DNA of 64,000 bases from an uncultured Ruminococcus sp. (GTDB lineage: Bacteria; Bacillota; Clostridia; Oscillospirales; Ruminococcaceae): assembly GCA_902800795.1 (NCBI GenBank), contig CADCFQ010000003.1:109569-173568 (forward strand). The letters run 5' to 3'. The notes beneath the pieces are model-generated. The model saw only the letters and a program-made list of their open reading frames with translations. It did not search any database and was not told the DNA's origin. The number at the start of each line of letters is the position of its first letter. Position 1 is the stretch's first letter. Positions 17,680-26,353 of the stretch are shown here, piece by piece. The position numbers and the translations under genes are program-made.

Positions 17680-17928
17680 GCAGGTGCGTGCACCTGCACC
17701 CAAATCCCTCGCCCACAGCCTTGTGAAAAATCAAAGCTTTGTTTGGCTCGGGGCTAAGCTTTGTTGTGTAACGGACAGATAAACTCTTTTGCAAGGTTCA
17801 CGCAGTGTCACATAATGAAAAGAACAGACAAAGCTCACCCCCTCCCCTCCGGGGAGGGCAGAGGAAAGCTAATAGTTTGCGCTAAACCCCGATGGGTGGG
17901 GGCGGCGGTCCAGGGGCTCGCCCCTGGT
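17680..17928. repeat. Mosaic intergenic repeat, copy 3
   Basis: Bounded by palindromes GCAGGTGCGTGCACCTGC (17680-17697) and CCAGGGGCTCGCCCCTGG (17910-17927). Between them lie the GTAACGGACA...GGTTCACGCAGTG module (17771-17807), the CCCTCCCCTCCGGGGAGGG hairpin and GATGGGTGGGGGCGGCGGT. Its right edge touches the TTGACA of the AraC promoter. Confidence 0.88.
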
Positions 17929-17957
17929 TTGACAATAGGGAGGAAGTGTGGTAGACT
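17929..17957 (+). promoter_or_regulatory. Sigma-A promoter of AraC gene at repeat edge
   Basis: TTGACA (17929-17934), 17-base spacer, TAGACT (17952-17957). Confidence 0.65.
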
Positions 17958-17999
17958 ATGATAAACAGTGTTATGTACGCACCGAAAGGAGTGTGGAAC

Positions 18000-18752
18000 A
18001 TGGGCATAAACAAAGAGTTGTCCCACCGGGAGTTTTTTCAGCGTGAGAACGATATCCACCACTCGCCCTATGAGAAGGAGCTGGAGTTTTATTCGGCTGT
18101 AAGAGAGGGCGACCTTGATGCGGTAAAACGCACCTATACCCCGCTTGCTGTCGAAGGCTACGGCAGGATAAGCGAGGACAGTATCAGAAATTTAAGATAC
18201 CATCTCATCATCACTGTAGCCATGCTTGCAAGGTTCTGCATAGAGGGCGGACTTTCCACCGAGACAGCTTATACTATCAGCGATATCTATATCAACAAGA
18301 TAGATGTCTGCCAGACCGAGGACGGCCTGCGTGAGCTGCACAAGGATGTCATCTTTGAATACACCAAGAGAATGAAGCGTGTTACTGCCGGAAAAGCTTA
18401 CTCGAAGCACATACTCACCTGTATAGACCTTATCTACGATAATATCTATAAAGGCGTGCGTGTGGGCGAGCTTGCCGACGAGCTGGGACTGACACCGCAG
18501 TATCTTTCCAAGCTTTTCAAGAAAGAGGTCGGAGTCAATATCTCGGACTTTATCATGGCTAAAAGGATAAACGCTGCCGAGAATATGCTCAAGTTCTCGG
18601 ACTACGATCCTATCGATATTGCAAACTACCTTTGCTTCAGCTCTCACAGCCACTTTATCTCGTGCTTCAAAAAGCATACAGGGCTTACACCAAAGCAGTA
18701 TCGGGAAAAATTCTTCAGGCTCAACTGGACGTCATCCCAGGCAAATGAATAA
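18000..18752 (+). CDS. AraC-family regulator of the beta-glucan locus
   Basis: 250 residues from the ATG at 18000, which has AAAGGAGTG; an upstream in-frame ATG at 17958 touches the -10 box and cannot be used. The last about 100 residues hold the two AraC helix-turn-helix motifs (RVGELADELGLTPQYLSKLF and DIANYLCFSSHSHFISCFKK) and the closing GLTPKQYR. The N-terminal half is an unfamiliar helical sensor domain. It sits between the SBP and GH16 genes, and three promoters around it carry identically spaced TGATAY half-sites, so it is the best candidate to bind them. Confidence 0.88.
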   Translation: MGINKELSHREFFQRENDIHHSPYEKELEFYSAVREGDLDAVKRTYTPLAVEGYGRISEDSIRNLRYHLIITVAMLARFCIEGGLSTETAYTISDIYINKIDVCQTEDGLRELHKDVIFEYTKRMKRVTAGKAYSKHILTCIDLIYDNIYKGVRVGELADELGLTPQYLSKLFKKEVGVNISDFIMAKRINAAENMLKFSDYDPIDIANYLCFSSHSHFISCFKKHTGLTPKQYREKFFRLNWTSSQANE

Positions 18753-18760
18753 CAAAAACG

Positions 18761-18812
18761 TGATATGAAGAATAAAATTCTGATATAAATGTTAAGGCCG
18801 ATAGTGTATTAT
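18761..18812 (+). promoter_or_regulatory. AraC-type activated promoter of GH16 gene
   Basis: TGATAT at 18761-18766 and 18781-18786 (20 apart), then 20 bases to the -10 TATTAT (18807-18812). The layout equals that of the GH5 promoter base for base in spacing. Confidence 0.65.
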
Positions 18813-18843
18813 TATGATAACAAAAACGAAAGGATCTGTTATC

Positions 18844-19620
18844 ATGAAAAAGTACATTATCGGTCTTGTTTGTGTAATAATGTCAATGTCGATGTGCGCT
18901 TGCGGAAGCAGCGACAGCTCCTCTGAAAAGGATACCGCTTCCTCATCAAAGGCAGCTTCGTCTTCTGCGGCAGAAGAGGATAATTCGCCCTATACCATGC
19001 TCGCAGATTTTGAAAAGGGCGCATCCGATAAGTTCGTAGCTTCTGACGGCTGGTCTAATGGCAGTCCTTTCGACTGCACATGGAAAGCAGACAATGTCAC
19101 CTTTGAGGACGGACTTATGAAGCTCACTATCAATGAGACTTATGAGTATACTGCCGGAGAATACCGCTCCAATGATTTCTACGGCTACGGTCTTTATGAG
19201 GTATCTATGAAGGCTATCAAGAACCCGGGAGTCGTTTCCTCGTTCTTTACCTATACCGGCCCCAGCGACGATAATCCCTGGGACGAGATAGATATCGAGT
19301 TTCTCGGCAAGGACACCACTCAGGTGCAGTTCAACTACTACACCAACGGTCAGGGCGGGCATGAGTATCTTTATGACCTTGGCTTTGACGCAAGCGAGGA
19401 GTTCCACGAGTATGGCTTTGAGTGGAAGGAAGACAGCATAACCTGGTATGTTGACGGCGAGCCTGTTTACACCGCAACAGAAAACCTGCCTGTTACAGAG
19501 AGCAAGATAATGATGAACGCATGGAACGGTAAGGGCGTTGACGGTTGGCTCGATAAGTATGACGGCACAACACCGCTCACGGCAGAGTATAAGTGGGCAA
19601 GGTTCACAAAGGCCGAGTGA
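18844..19620 (+). CDS. Glycoside hydrolase family 16 lipoprotein (lichenase-like)
   Basis: 258 residues from the ATG at 18844, which gives a proper lipoprotein signal ([10 protein letters not shown]) and has GAAAGGATC upstream. The catalytic motif DEIDIEFLG contains nucleophile Glu148, Asp150 and acid/base Glu152, as in beta-1,3-1,4-glucanases. The flanking NPWDEID and FHEYGFEW segments are typical of bacterial lichenases. It is anchored outside the membrane and would cut mixed-linkage glucan or laminarin into oligosaccharides for the binding protein at 16189. Confidence 0.92.
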   Translation: MKKYIIGLVCVIMSMSMCACGSSDSSSEKDTASSSKAASSSAAEEDNSPYTMLADFEKGASDKFVASDGWSNGSPFDCTWKADNVTFEDGLMKLTINETYEYTAGEYRSNDFYGYGLYEVSMKAIKNPGVVSSFFTYTGPSDDNPWDEIDIEFLGKDTTQVQFNYYTNGQGGHEYLYDLGFDASEEFHEYGFEWKEDSITWYVDGEPVYTATENLPVTESKIMMNAWNGKGVDGWLDKYDGTTPLTAEYKWARFTKAE

Positions 19621-19683
19621 TCTTATTAAAAGTTAGACCATATAGAATTACGAAATAGGATGCACATCAAAATTTCCAACTTG

Positions 19684-19725
19684 AACAGAAGGATCTCCTG
19701 CAAGGTCAGGGGGTCCTTCTGTTTT
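19684..19725 (+). terminator. Intrinsic terminator of GH16 gene
   Basis: AACAGAAGGATC / GGTCCTTCTGTT arms followed by TTG; end of the beta-glucan locus. Confidence 0.75.
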
Positions 19726-19788
19726 GAGAAAAAGCCCGGATCAGGGGAAAAACTGATAATAAAAGGTGAATAAAGTGTATATTCCCTA

Positions 19789-19817
19789 TTGACAAACATA
19801 GGATAATATTGTACAAT
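19789..19817 (+). promoter_or_regulatory. Sigma-A promoter
   Basis: TTGACA (19789-19794), 17-base spacer, TACAAT (19812-19817), 46 bases before the start at 19864. Confidence 0.75.
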
Positions 19818-19863
19818 ATAAATGTCTGAAAACGACTCAAAAACCTTAAAAGGAGTGTTATTT

Positions 19864-20370
19864 ATGATTTGTAGTTCATGCGGAGCTCAGAACGCCGACG
19901 GCGCTCAGAATTGTCAGTTCTGTGGAACACCTTTCACGACCAACCAGCAGTTCAACGGAGCACAGCAGCAGTTCAACGGACAGCCCGGACAGGTATTTGT
20001 TGCTCAGCCTGCTCCCAACATCCAGAAGAAGGATATCGTTAAGATGATCATCCTTTCTATCGTTACCTGCGGTATCTACGGTATTATCTGGTTTGTAAAC
20101 CTCACAGACGATACCAATCTTCTGTCTCAGGAGCCCAGCCCCACATCAGGCGGAACGGCTTTCCTGCTCACACTTGTAACCTGTGGTATCTACGGTTTCT
20201 ACTGGGCATACAAGAGAGGCGAGATACTTGATAAGTATGCGGCTTCTCTCGGAAGACAGGGTTCTAACAACGCTGTTCTGTATCTGGTTCTCCAGATAGT
20301 CGGACTTGGCATAGTTGCTTATGTTCTTATGCAGAACGAGCTCAATAAGATAGCAGACGGAACATTCTGA
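19864..20370 (+). CDS. Zinc-ribbon DUF4234 membrane protein
   Basis: 168 residues from the ATG at 19864 (AAAGGAGTG upstream; the in-frame ATG at 19822 lies in the promoter region). An N-terminal zinc ribbon (CSSCGAQ...CQFCGT) and a Gln/Asn-rich linker precede a DUF4234 domain with paired helices built on VTCGIYGIIW and VTCGIYGFYW, an internal repeat. Function unknown. It is followed after 5 bases by a DUF2752 gene, a pairing that suggests a joint membrane role. Confidence 0.85.
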   Translation: MICSSCGAQNADGAQNCQFCGTPFTTNQQFNGAQQQFNGQPGQVFVAQPAPNIQKKDIVKMIILSIVTCGIYGIIWFVNLTDDTNLLSQEPSPTSGGTAFLLTLVTCGIYGFYWAYKRGEILDKYAASLGRQGSNNAVLYLVLQIVGLGIVAYVLMQNELNKIADGTF

Positions 20371-20375
20371 TCTTT

Positions 20376-20759
20376 ATGAGCGAAAAAAGCAGGATCAGGC
20401 GTTCTCTTTTAAAACGCTACAGCATAGCGCTGGCAGTTCTTGTTATCTATTACATATTAAGATCCGTCGAGCTGTTGTCTGTTCCTTGTCCCTTTCATTA
20501 TGTCACGGGTCTCAAATGCCCGGGCTGCGGAATGACAAGGATGTGTCTTCACTTTGCAAAAGGTGAATTTGGGGCTGCGTTTGAATGTAACGCTGTGATG
20601 TTTTTCCTGGCACCGCTTTTTGTGCTGGTGGCTGTCACAAAGCTGATCCTGGTCCCTGAGTTTCTGACTCCCGAGTGCAAAACCTACAAGGCAGCAGAGA
20701 TAATAATACTTATTATCCTGCTCGTATTCTGGGTGGTCAGAAATATATTCGGTTTTTAA
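20376..20759 (+). CDS. DUF2752 membrane protein
   Basis: 127 residues. It contains the DUF2752 core CPFHYVTGLKCPGCGMTRM, with conserved Cys and a following FAKGEFGAAFECN loop, between three hydrophobic helices. The family is widespread in Bacteroidetes and Firmicutes and has no known biochemical role. It lies 5 bases after the DUF4234 gene, with which it must be co-transcribed. Confidence 0.85.
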   Translation: MSEKSRIRRSLLKRYSIALAVLVIYYILRSVELLSVPCPFHYVTGLKCPGCGMTRMCLHFAKGEFGAAFECNAVMFFLAPLFVLVAVTKLILVPEFLTPECKTYKAAEIIILIILLVFWVVRNIFGF

Positions 20760-20765
20760 AATCGC

Positions 20766-20801
20766 AGACACCTCTGTCCTTTGACAGGGGTGTCTTTGTT
20801 T
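20766..20801 (+). terminator. Intrinsic terminator
   Basis: AGACACCTCTGTC / GACAGGGGTGTCT arms followed by TTGTTTG. Confidence 0.82.
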
Positions 20802-20825
20802 GTGTCTGTTCTGCGGCTTGCTTTT

Positions 20826-20873
20826 CAATGCACCGTCAAGCCGCAAGCGCAATGCACCGTCAAGCCGCAAGCG
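20826..20873. repeat. Two tandem 24-base repeats
   Basis: CAATGCACCGTCAAGCCGCA plus AGCG is present twice head to tail (20826-20849, 20850-20873), at the left end of repeat copy 4. Confidence 0.85.
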
Positions 20874-21295
20874 GCTTGAGGAAAGCTCCTGCTGTGCTTC
20901 TCACAGGGGAAGCCCCTCTTGCAGGGCTTCCCCTCTTCAAAAACAGTCCACCGGACTGTTTTTGAATTCACCCCTTTCGAGCGCCTCCGTATAAAGGGGT
21001 GTTTCGCCCTCTGCGGAGGGCGACCAAGGGGCGCCGCCCCTTGGATCCCTGCGAGCCTTTGAAAAGGCTCGACCCAAACTTTTGATCCCCTGGCGGAGTT
21101 TTATCGCTTTGTTGCGTATTACAACTCTGTTGTGTTTTTCAGCTCTGTTGCGTATTCCGCCAGAGGCAAAGCCGTGCGGCGAGCACCCCCCTCCCCTCCG
21201 GGGAGGGCATGGGGAGCTGTTAGTTCACACAAAGCCACGATGGGTGGGGGAATTGGGTGCAGGCGTACACGCCTGCCGGCGAGCACCGCCCCTGC
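20874..21295. repeat. Mosaic intergenic repeat, copy 4 (hairpin chain plus GCAGG end)
   Basis: Ordered hairpins: GGGGAAGCCC/GGGCTTCCCC (20906-20933), AAAAACAGTCC/GGACTGTTTTT (20939-20963), CGCCCTCTGCGGAGGGCG, CCAAGGGGCGCCGCCCCTTGG-type arms and CGAGCCTTTGAAAAGGCTCG. Then come GCAAAGCCGTGCGGCGAGCA, the CCCTCCCCTCCGGGGAGGG block and the palindrome GCAGGCGTACACGCCTGC (21259-21276). The last base is directly next to the TAG stop of sigE. Confidence 0.88.
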
Positions 21296-22015
21296 CTAAC
21301 ATATCTTCTCCAGTGTTTCCCTGATGCCGCTGATGATACGCTTCTCAAGCCGGGATATGTAGGACTGCGATATCCCTATCTCGTCCGCTACCTGCTTCTG
21401 GGTCATCTCCTTTCTTCCGCCAAGCCCGAAACGCATCTCCATTATCACCCTCTCTCTGTCGCCAAGCCTGCTTACTTCCCTTAGCAAAAGCTCTTTCTCC
21501 ACCTCCTTCTCTATGCCCCTGTTCACCGTGTCCTCCTCCGTTCCAAGGATGTCTGAGAGCAGCAGTTCGTTGCCGTCACGGTCAACATTCAAAGGCTCGT
21601 CTATGGATATCTCGTTCTTCTGCTGTGAAGTCTTTCGCAGATACATAAGTATCTCGTTCTCGATACAGCGAGAAGCATAGGTGGCAAGCTTGATGTTCTT
21701 TGTGGGGCAAAAGGTCCTCACCGCTTTGATAAGACCTATCGACCCGATAGACACAAGGTCCTCCATTCCTATGCCCGTCTGCTCGAACTTTTTCGAGATA
21801 TATACCACCAGCCGCAGATTGTGGACGATGAGCAGCTCCCTTGCTTTTTTCTCGTCAGTCTCCAGAAGCGCAAAAGCCTTTTGCTCCTCCTCTGCTGTCA
21901 GCGGCGGCGGCAGGGTGTCCGAGCCGTTTATATAATCTATCTCTTCTCCGCCCCTGCCCAAAAGCATAGCTATAAAGCGGCTCACAATGTCTTTGACATA
22001 GATGACCTTTTTCAT
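21296..22015 (-). CDS. sigE: Sporulation sigma factor SigE
   Basis: 239 residues. An N-terminal pro-sequence of about 27 residues precedes sigma region 2 (NLRLVVYISKKFEQTGIGMEDL, IGLIKAVRTF) and regions 3-4 (QKQVADEIGISQSYISRLEKRI). It directs mother-cell transcription after engulfment starts and is made as an inactive membrane-bound precursor. Its processing protease SpoIIGA is encoded directly upstream with one base between the genes. The stop TAG abuts repeat copy 4, with no ordinary terminator visible. Confidence 0.95.
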   Translation of the reverse strand: MKKVIYVKDIVSRFIAMLLGRGGEEIDYINGSDTLPPPLTAEEEQKAFALLETDEKKARELLIVHNLRLVVYISKKFEQTGIGMEDLVSIGSIGLIKAVRTFCPTKNIKLATYASRCIENEILMYLRKTSQQKNEISIDEPLNVDRDGNELLLSDILGTEEDTVNRGIEKEVEKELLLREVSRLGDRERVIMEMRFGLGGRKEMTQKQVADEIGISQSYISRLEKRIISGIRETLEKIC

Positions 22016-22016
22016 T

Positions 22017-22841
22017 TCATCCTCCTAAAAGCACCGGCGAGAACAGCGCTCGCTGGCGCCTGCCCTCTGACCTTGTTATTCCCACACAGCACCGAAGCTC
22101 CCTCTCCCTGCCGCAGGGCTCAATGAGCCTTATGCTGCCGGCGTTGGTTATATGTATCAGCCCCTGACCGCCAACGCTGTTGAAGGGCGTCAGGTGAAAG
22201 CCCATGAGCCTTTCGGGGTCTGGGCTGTCCAGACCGAAGCGGTGATAGAGCTTGTCCGAGCACAGCACCACCACAGGCTGTCCTGTGAAGCTGTCACAAA
22301 GCTTGTTTCCGCTGTCACACACCGCAGGCATAGACACGATGAGAGACCCTCTCTGATAGATGACCCTATAGCCCTCCCACCGGGTGTGCAGCGCTCTTAT
22401 CCGCTCGGCGGCCTCCAGTATCACATAAACACCCCCTGCCGCTAAGATGAGCCACATAACAGGGATATTGAAATACACCGTGAAGCTCTGAACGATGATG
22501 ACCCGTGAGCCTGTGAACTGCCACAGCAGAAAACAGACCCCTGTGAAGACCAGCTTAGCGGTCATATAGATAAGGACCTTGCGCCAAAGCCTGTCCCCGA
22601 AGCCGAAGGCGATCATCACAGTGAGCACTATCGCCGAGAGTTTCAGGATAAGGATAGCCGCCGCACAATAGCGGTTGTCGCTGTCGGCAGCAATGAGCAG
22701 CGAGCTGAGCGCCCCCACAGCTGCCCCGCAGAAGCTTCGCCACGGCTTCAGGACCCTGTGTGAGACAGTGGCAGAAGCCTCGATCAGCACAAGGCACACC
22801 ACCGCATTTGTTATCAGCAAAACATCGAGATAAACTGTCAT
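22017..22841 (-). CDS. spoIIGA: Sigma-E processing peptidase SpoIIGA
   Basis: 274 residues from the ATG at 22841 (MTVYLDVLL, AGGTGATAGG upstream), the conserved start of the family. Five to six membrane helices fill residues 1-150. A cytoplasmic aspartic-protease-like domain follows, with the motif CDSGNKLCDSFTG holding the catalytic Asp. It cleaves the SigE pro-sequence in response to a forespore signal. Position next to sigE is as in all endospore formers; sigG, usually the third gene, is not here but at 36 kb. Confidence 0.92.
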   Translation of the reverse strand: MTVYLDVLLITNAVVCLVLIEASATVSHRVLKPWRSFCGAAVGALSSLLIAADSDNRYCAAAILILKLSAIVLTVMIAFGFGDRLWRKVLIYMTAKLVFTGVCFLLWQFTGSRVIIVQSFTVYFNIPVMWLILAAGGVYVILEAAERIRALHTRWEGYRVIYQRGSLIVSMPAVCDSGNKLCDSFTGQPVVVLCSDKLYHRFGLDSPDPERLMGFHLTPFNSVGGQGLIHITNAGSIRLIEPCGRERELRCCVGITRSEGRRQRALFSPVLLGG

Positions 22842-22965
22842 CCTATCACCTGCGTTCCTGATGCTGATAATATGATAGCACAGCCGCCCCACAAAAGCTG
22901 TCGCAAATAGTCGGGCACAAAAAAACAGCACCCGGTAATGGATGCTGTTCTGATAGACATAAGTC

Positions 22966-23673
22966 TTATTTTTTCAGTTTCTTTTCTTTCCTTTTCTTTT
23001 TCTTGTTCTCCTTGATGAGCTTGAGCGGGTCGCCGAAGCGTTCCTTGTCGGTCTGCTTGGGCTCTTCCTTTATCTCGCTCGCCTTCATAATATCTGTCAT
23101 CTGCTTCATCAGCATAGACTGCTCGAAGATCTCGACAGCCTCTTCACAGGTATCAGCCTCGCCGTCCACCATGAGCTGCCTGATCTGTCCCACATTCTTC
23201 ATATAGTCCAGAGGCACACAGTCAACACGCTTGCCGAGAGCATTGTAGTAGTCATCTCTCTGGCGCTCCAGCTGGACCTTTCTGCCCTCCAGAAGCTCGA
23301 TCTGCTCCTTGATGCCTTCGTTTACCTCGACCTGCTCCTTTTTAGCAAGATCGAGTCTGTATTTATTGAGTCTGAGCACCACAATAACACCCACAACGAT
23401 AGAACCGATAGCCAAAGCCAATCCGATCAGCCAGTTGGTCATAGCGCCCATCAGCAGCAACATTACTACTGCAACGATCGATGTAAGGATCGCACCCCTC
23501 TGGGTCTGATCTTTCTTATTGAAGTTCTTGACAACATACTGTTCGTCGTGGATATAGGTCTTGAGATACTCCTTGTTCTCATCATTTATGACTACGGCGT
23601 TTTCCAGCTCAAAATATCTTCTGAAATACTCCGCTGCCTGATCTATTCGTTCCATTTCCTTCGGATCAGCCAT
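22966..23673 (-). CDS. Two-helix membrane protein with coiled coil, unknown
   Basis: 235 residues from the ATG at 23673; longer in-frame versions lack a ribosome site. There is a helical N-terminus, two adjacent membrane helices (about 65-110), then a coiled coil (about 115-165), a conserved-looking segment DYMKNVGQIRQLM and a Lys-rich tail KKKKRKEKKLKK. No family recognised. It lies 124 bases upstream of spoIIGA in the same direction, possibly as a separate unit. Confidence 0.65.
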   Translation of the reverse strand: MADPKEMERIDQAAEYFRRYFELENAVVINDENKEYLKTYIHDEQYVVKNFNKKDQTQRGAILTSIVAVVMLLLMGAMTNWLIGLALAIGSIVVGVIVVLRLNKYRLDLAKKEQVEVNEGIKEQIELLEGRKVQLERQRDDYYNALGKRVDCVPLDYMKNVGQIRQLMVDGEADTCEEAVEIFEQSMLMKQMTDIMKASEIKEEPKQTDKERFGDPLKLIKENKKKKRKEKKLKK

Positions 23674-23802
23674 ATAAATTACCCCAATCTGAAAAAAGAT
23701 ATAACACGCTAAGTTAATTATAGCACAAGCTATGCGAGTTGTCAACAGGCATTTCACACATTGAGTATAAAATTTTAATATTTTATAGAGATTTTAATTA
23801 TC

Positions 23803-24010
23803 GGGCCAGCGACCAGGTCGGCGCTGGTCACGCCAGGCTTTCGCTTTGTCGGTAGGTATGCGCTCGGATCATTGCTTTGTTCGATAATGTGCCCCGGCAA
23901 AAGCCAAAGCTAAAGGAAAGTCACCGAGTAACAAAACTCGCCGCACGGACTTTGCTGTGAAAGTCAAAGCCGTGCGGCGAGCACCCCTGTCCTTCGGAGG
24001 GCAGGGGGAT
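23803..24010. repeat. Mosaic intergenic repeat, copy 5
   Basis: Shares GGAAAGTCACCGAGTAACAA and the CCGCACGGACTTTG / CAAAGCCGTGCGGCGAGCAC stem with copies 2 and 9, and starts with a GACCAGGTCGGCGCTGGTC hairpin. It fills the 346-base gap 23674-24019 and ends 10 bases from the stop of the SseB gene. Confidence 0.75.
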
Positions 24011-24019
24011 CAGTACTGA

Positions 24020-24580
24020 TCAAGCTTCCGGAGTGTCGTTAGTGGAAACTGTGATGTTGCTTCCGGCCTCTGCGGACTCACCCTTGGCTTCAGCTTCCTT
24101 GGCAGCCTTTGCCTTGATAAGTGTGTTCTTGATAGACGCCAGCATCTCCTGTGTGAAGGGCAGGTTCTGGTTGAACGGGTTGATAACAAAGCCCTTGACA
24201 TTGGGTGTTGTCTCTGTCAGCGATGCGATATCGCCGAACTTCATAGCGAAGGTCTGGAACTTCTGGTCGTGCTTGAGCTTCTTTGCTTCCTCAGCAGAGG
24301 TGAACACAGGGAAGAATGTTCCGTTGGTCTTTGTGTTGTTGATAAGTATGAACTTTGCCTTGCTCTTGTTCTGGAAGTCTACCTTGTTGTTAGCGTCAGC
24401 AACAAGCTCTGTAGACTGCTCTACAACAGCAGGTACAAGGAATGTGCATCTGAGAGCCGCATTGATGACCTTGTTCTGGGTCTCGGGCTTGAAATCCTTC
24501 CTCATCTCGGCGATAGCTTCAACGAGCTTGGGGTTATTGTCAAAATTGGGCTTTTCCTTATTTGCTCTGAGTTCGGGCAT
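24020..24580 (-). CDS. SseB-family protein
   Basis: 186 residues. The central part (LVPAVV..., FFPVFTSAEEAKKL, GFVINPFNQNLPFT) matches the SseB N-terminal domain that is common as a stand-alone cytosolic protein in Firmicutes and not tied to type III secretion there. The C-terminus is an Ala/Glu/Lys helix and a disordered tail. Its ribosome site AAGGAG is formed by the last codons of the glycosyltransferase gene 5 bases upstream, so the two are translationally linked. Function unknown. Confidence 0.8.
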   Translation of the reverse strand: MPELRANKEKPNFDNNPKLVEAIAEMRKDFKPETQNKVINAALRCTFLVPAVVEQSTELVADANNKVDFQNKSKAKFILINNTKTNGTFFPVFTSAEEAKKLKHDQKFQTFAMKFGDIASLTETTPNVKGFVINPFNQNLPFTQEMLASIKNTLIKAKAAKEAEAKGESAEAGSNITVSTNDTPEA

Positions 24581-24585
24581 ATTGA

Positions 24586-25545
24586 TTACTCCTTTTCATT
24601 TTCTTCAAGATCAATGTCGATTATATATTTTGGGCGAGCCTTGGTCTCAAGATATATCTTGCCAATATATTCGCCAATAATACCGATAGCTAAAAGCTGA
24701 AGTCCGCCGATAGCCCATACCGAGGTTATCGTTGAAGCCCAGCCCCTGACTGTGTTGCCCACAGCCCAGGTTATCAGGAAATAGATGAGCATTATCAGTG
24801 AAACGAAGAACACCACAAAGCCCAGTGCAGTGATAAACCTTATGGGCTTTACCGACAGCGAGGTTATTCCCTCGACCGCAAACGAGATCATCTTCTTCAG
24901 AGGATACTTCGATTCGCCTGCCACTCTCTCGTTTCTCACATAGGTAACAGTGTCGCTCTTGAAGCCCACCATAGGCACAAGTCCTCTCAGGAAGAGATTG
25001 ACTTCCTTGAACTCTGCCAGCGCTTCAACAGCACGCTTGCTCATCATTCTGTAGTCTGCGTGGTTATAGGTTATCTCCACGCCCATTTTTTCAAGTATCT
25101 TATAATAAAGCTGTGCGGTGTTTCTCTTGAATGCTGTGTCCTTCTCTCTTGAAGAGCGGACTCCGTAAACTATCTCACAGCCCTCGGCTCTCTTGTCAAG
25201 GAAGCCGTCGATAGCGTCGATGTCGTCCTGGAGGTCTGCGTCCATCGAAACTATGATATCCGCCCTGTCCTTTGCGGTCATAAGACCTGCAAGCAGGGCA
25301 TTCTGGTGACCCTTGTTGCGTGAGAGCGAGATCCCTGTAAAAAAGGAGCTGAGCTCATTGAGCTTTGTTATCACTTCCCAGGTCTTGTCCTTCGAGCCGT
25401 CGTTCACGAACATGACCTTGCTCTTCGGCGAGATCCTGCCGGCCTCGATAAGGTCTGAGAGCTTTTTCATCAGAGCCTTTGCCGTTATCGGCAGCATTTC
25501 CTCCTCGTTATAGCAAGGCACGACGATGTACATTATTTCTGCCAT
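24586..25545 (-). CDS. GtrB/DPM1-type family 2 glycosyltransferase
   Basis: 319 residues from the ATG at 25545 (MAEIMYIVVPCYNEEEMLP). A GT-A catalytic domain shows VVPCYNEEE, the metal-binding DADLQDD and later HADYRMM/FLRGL motifs. Two C-terminal membrane helices (about 235-290) follow. Such enzymes load a sugar from UDP-glucose or GDP-mannose onto undecaprenyl phosphate at the inner membrane for wall or teichoic acid decoration. It lies between tatD (22 bases upstream) and the SseB gene. Confidence 0.9.
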   Translation of the reverse strand: MAEIMYIVVPCYNEEEMLPITAKALMKKLSDLIEAGRISPKSKVMFVNDGSKDKTWEVITKLNELSSFFTGISLSRNKGHQNALLAGLMTAKDRADIIVSMDADLQDDIDAIDGFLDKRAEGCEIVYGVRSSREKDTAFKRNTAQLYYKILEKMGVEITYNHADYRMMSKRAVEALAEFKEVNLFLRGLVPMVGFKSDTVTYVRNERVAGESKYPLKKMISFAVEGITSLSVKPIRFITALGFVVFFVSLIMLIYFLITWAVGNTVRGWASTITSVWAIGGLQLLAIGIIGEYIGKIYLETKARPKYIIDIDLEENEKE

Positions 25546-25567
25546 TCTGTTTGTTTCTTCCCTTTCA

Positions 25568-26353
25568 TTATTTGATCCCGAAAAGCCTGCAGGCATTTTC
25601 GTTTGTAATATCTATCATTTTCTGCGGGTCAATACCCTTGATCTCTCCTGCCACCCTGGCCACTTCTTCTATCATGTAGCTCTCGCACCTTTTGCCTCGG
25701 TAAGGAGGCGGCGCCATATAGGGACAGTCGGTCTCGAACAGTATCCTGTCCGTCGGCACAGCAGCCATAACGGCCCTGCCCTTTTTGTTATTCTTGAATG
25801 CCAGCGAGCCTGTGAAGCCCACATACATTCCCAGCCCTACCACTTCGAGCGCTGTTTCGGCGGAGCCTGAAAAGCAGTGCATAACGCCTCTGGGCTGATA
25901 TTTTTTAAGTATCTCCATACAGTCCTGCGTAGCGTCACGGCAGTGAACTATAACCGGCAGGCTCATCCTTATTGCAAACCTCACCTGTTCTTCAAACAGC
26001 CTTATCTGCCTGTTCTTGTTAAAGCCCTCATAGTGATAGTCAAGACCTATCTCACCGACAGCCACCAATCTCCCGGTAACGCAGGCTTTTTTATAGAGCT
26101 CTTCCAGCTGTGCTTCCCAGTCATCGGGAACATTCTCTTCTTCCTCGGGGTGAAAGCCTATCGAGGTATAGAAGTTAGGATATTTCTTTGCAACCTCTAT
26201 CCCGAATTCCGAGCTTTCCACATCTGTTGCCGCATGGACCAGCTTATCTATAGGAGACTCCGGGTCTGTGAGCATCCTGTCTATCAGCAGGAACCTGTCC
26301 TCATCGAATGCACTGTCATTATAATGGCAGTGGGAATCAAATATATTCTTTAT
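25568..26353 (-). CDS. tatD: TatD-family metal-dependent deoxyribonuclease, apparent ATA start
   Basis: The frame from 26353 encodes 261 residues starting (ATA)KNIFDSHCHYND, exactly where the family's M-x-IFDSHxHxDD begins, with the metal-binding His-x-His. Later ligands are visible: GEIGLDYH, PVIVHCRDA, MHCFSGS and FETDCPY. The first ATG (26275) would remove the metal-binding HxH and 26 residues. An in-frame TGA lies 21 bases upstream of the ATA and no ATG, GTG or TTG occurs between. A purine-rich GGAAAGGG sits at a suitable distance. So either ATA is used, or the gene carries a start mutation or a sequence error. It is a 3'-5' DNase of DNA repair by family. Confidence 0.82.
   Translation of the reverse strand: MKNIFDSHCHYNDSAFDEDRFLLIDRMLTDPESPIDKLVHAATDVESSEFGIEVAKKYPNFYTSIGFHPEEEENVPDDWEAQLEELYKKACVTGRLVAVGEIGLDYHYEGFNKNRQIRLFEEQVRFAIRMSLPVIVHCRDATQDCMEILKKYQPRGVMHCFSGSAETALEVVGLGMYVGFTGSLAFKNNKKGRAVMAAVPTDRILFETDCPYMAPPPYRGKRCESYMIEEVARVAGEIKGIDPQKMIDITNENACRLFGIK

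Noticed and set aside
16195..17703. Minus-strand open frame of about 500 codons opposite the sugar-binding protein
   Set aside because: Cys/Ile/Val-rich antisense shadow of a well-supported lipoprotein gene; no start signal.
20800..21295. Insertion sequence remnant
   Set aside because: No transposase fragment in any frame and no clear terminal inverted repeats plus target duplication around the whole block.
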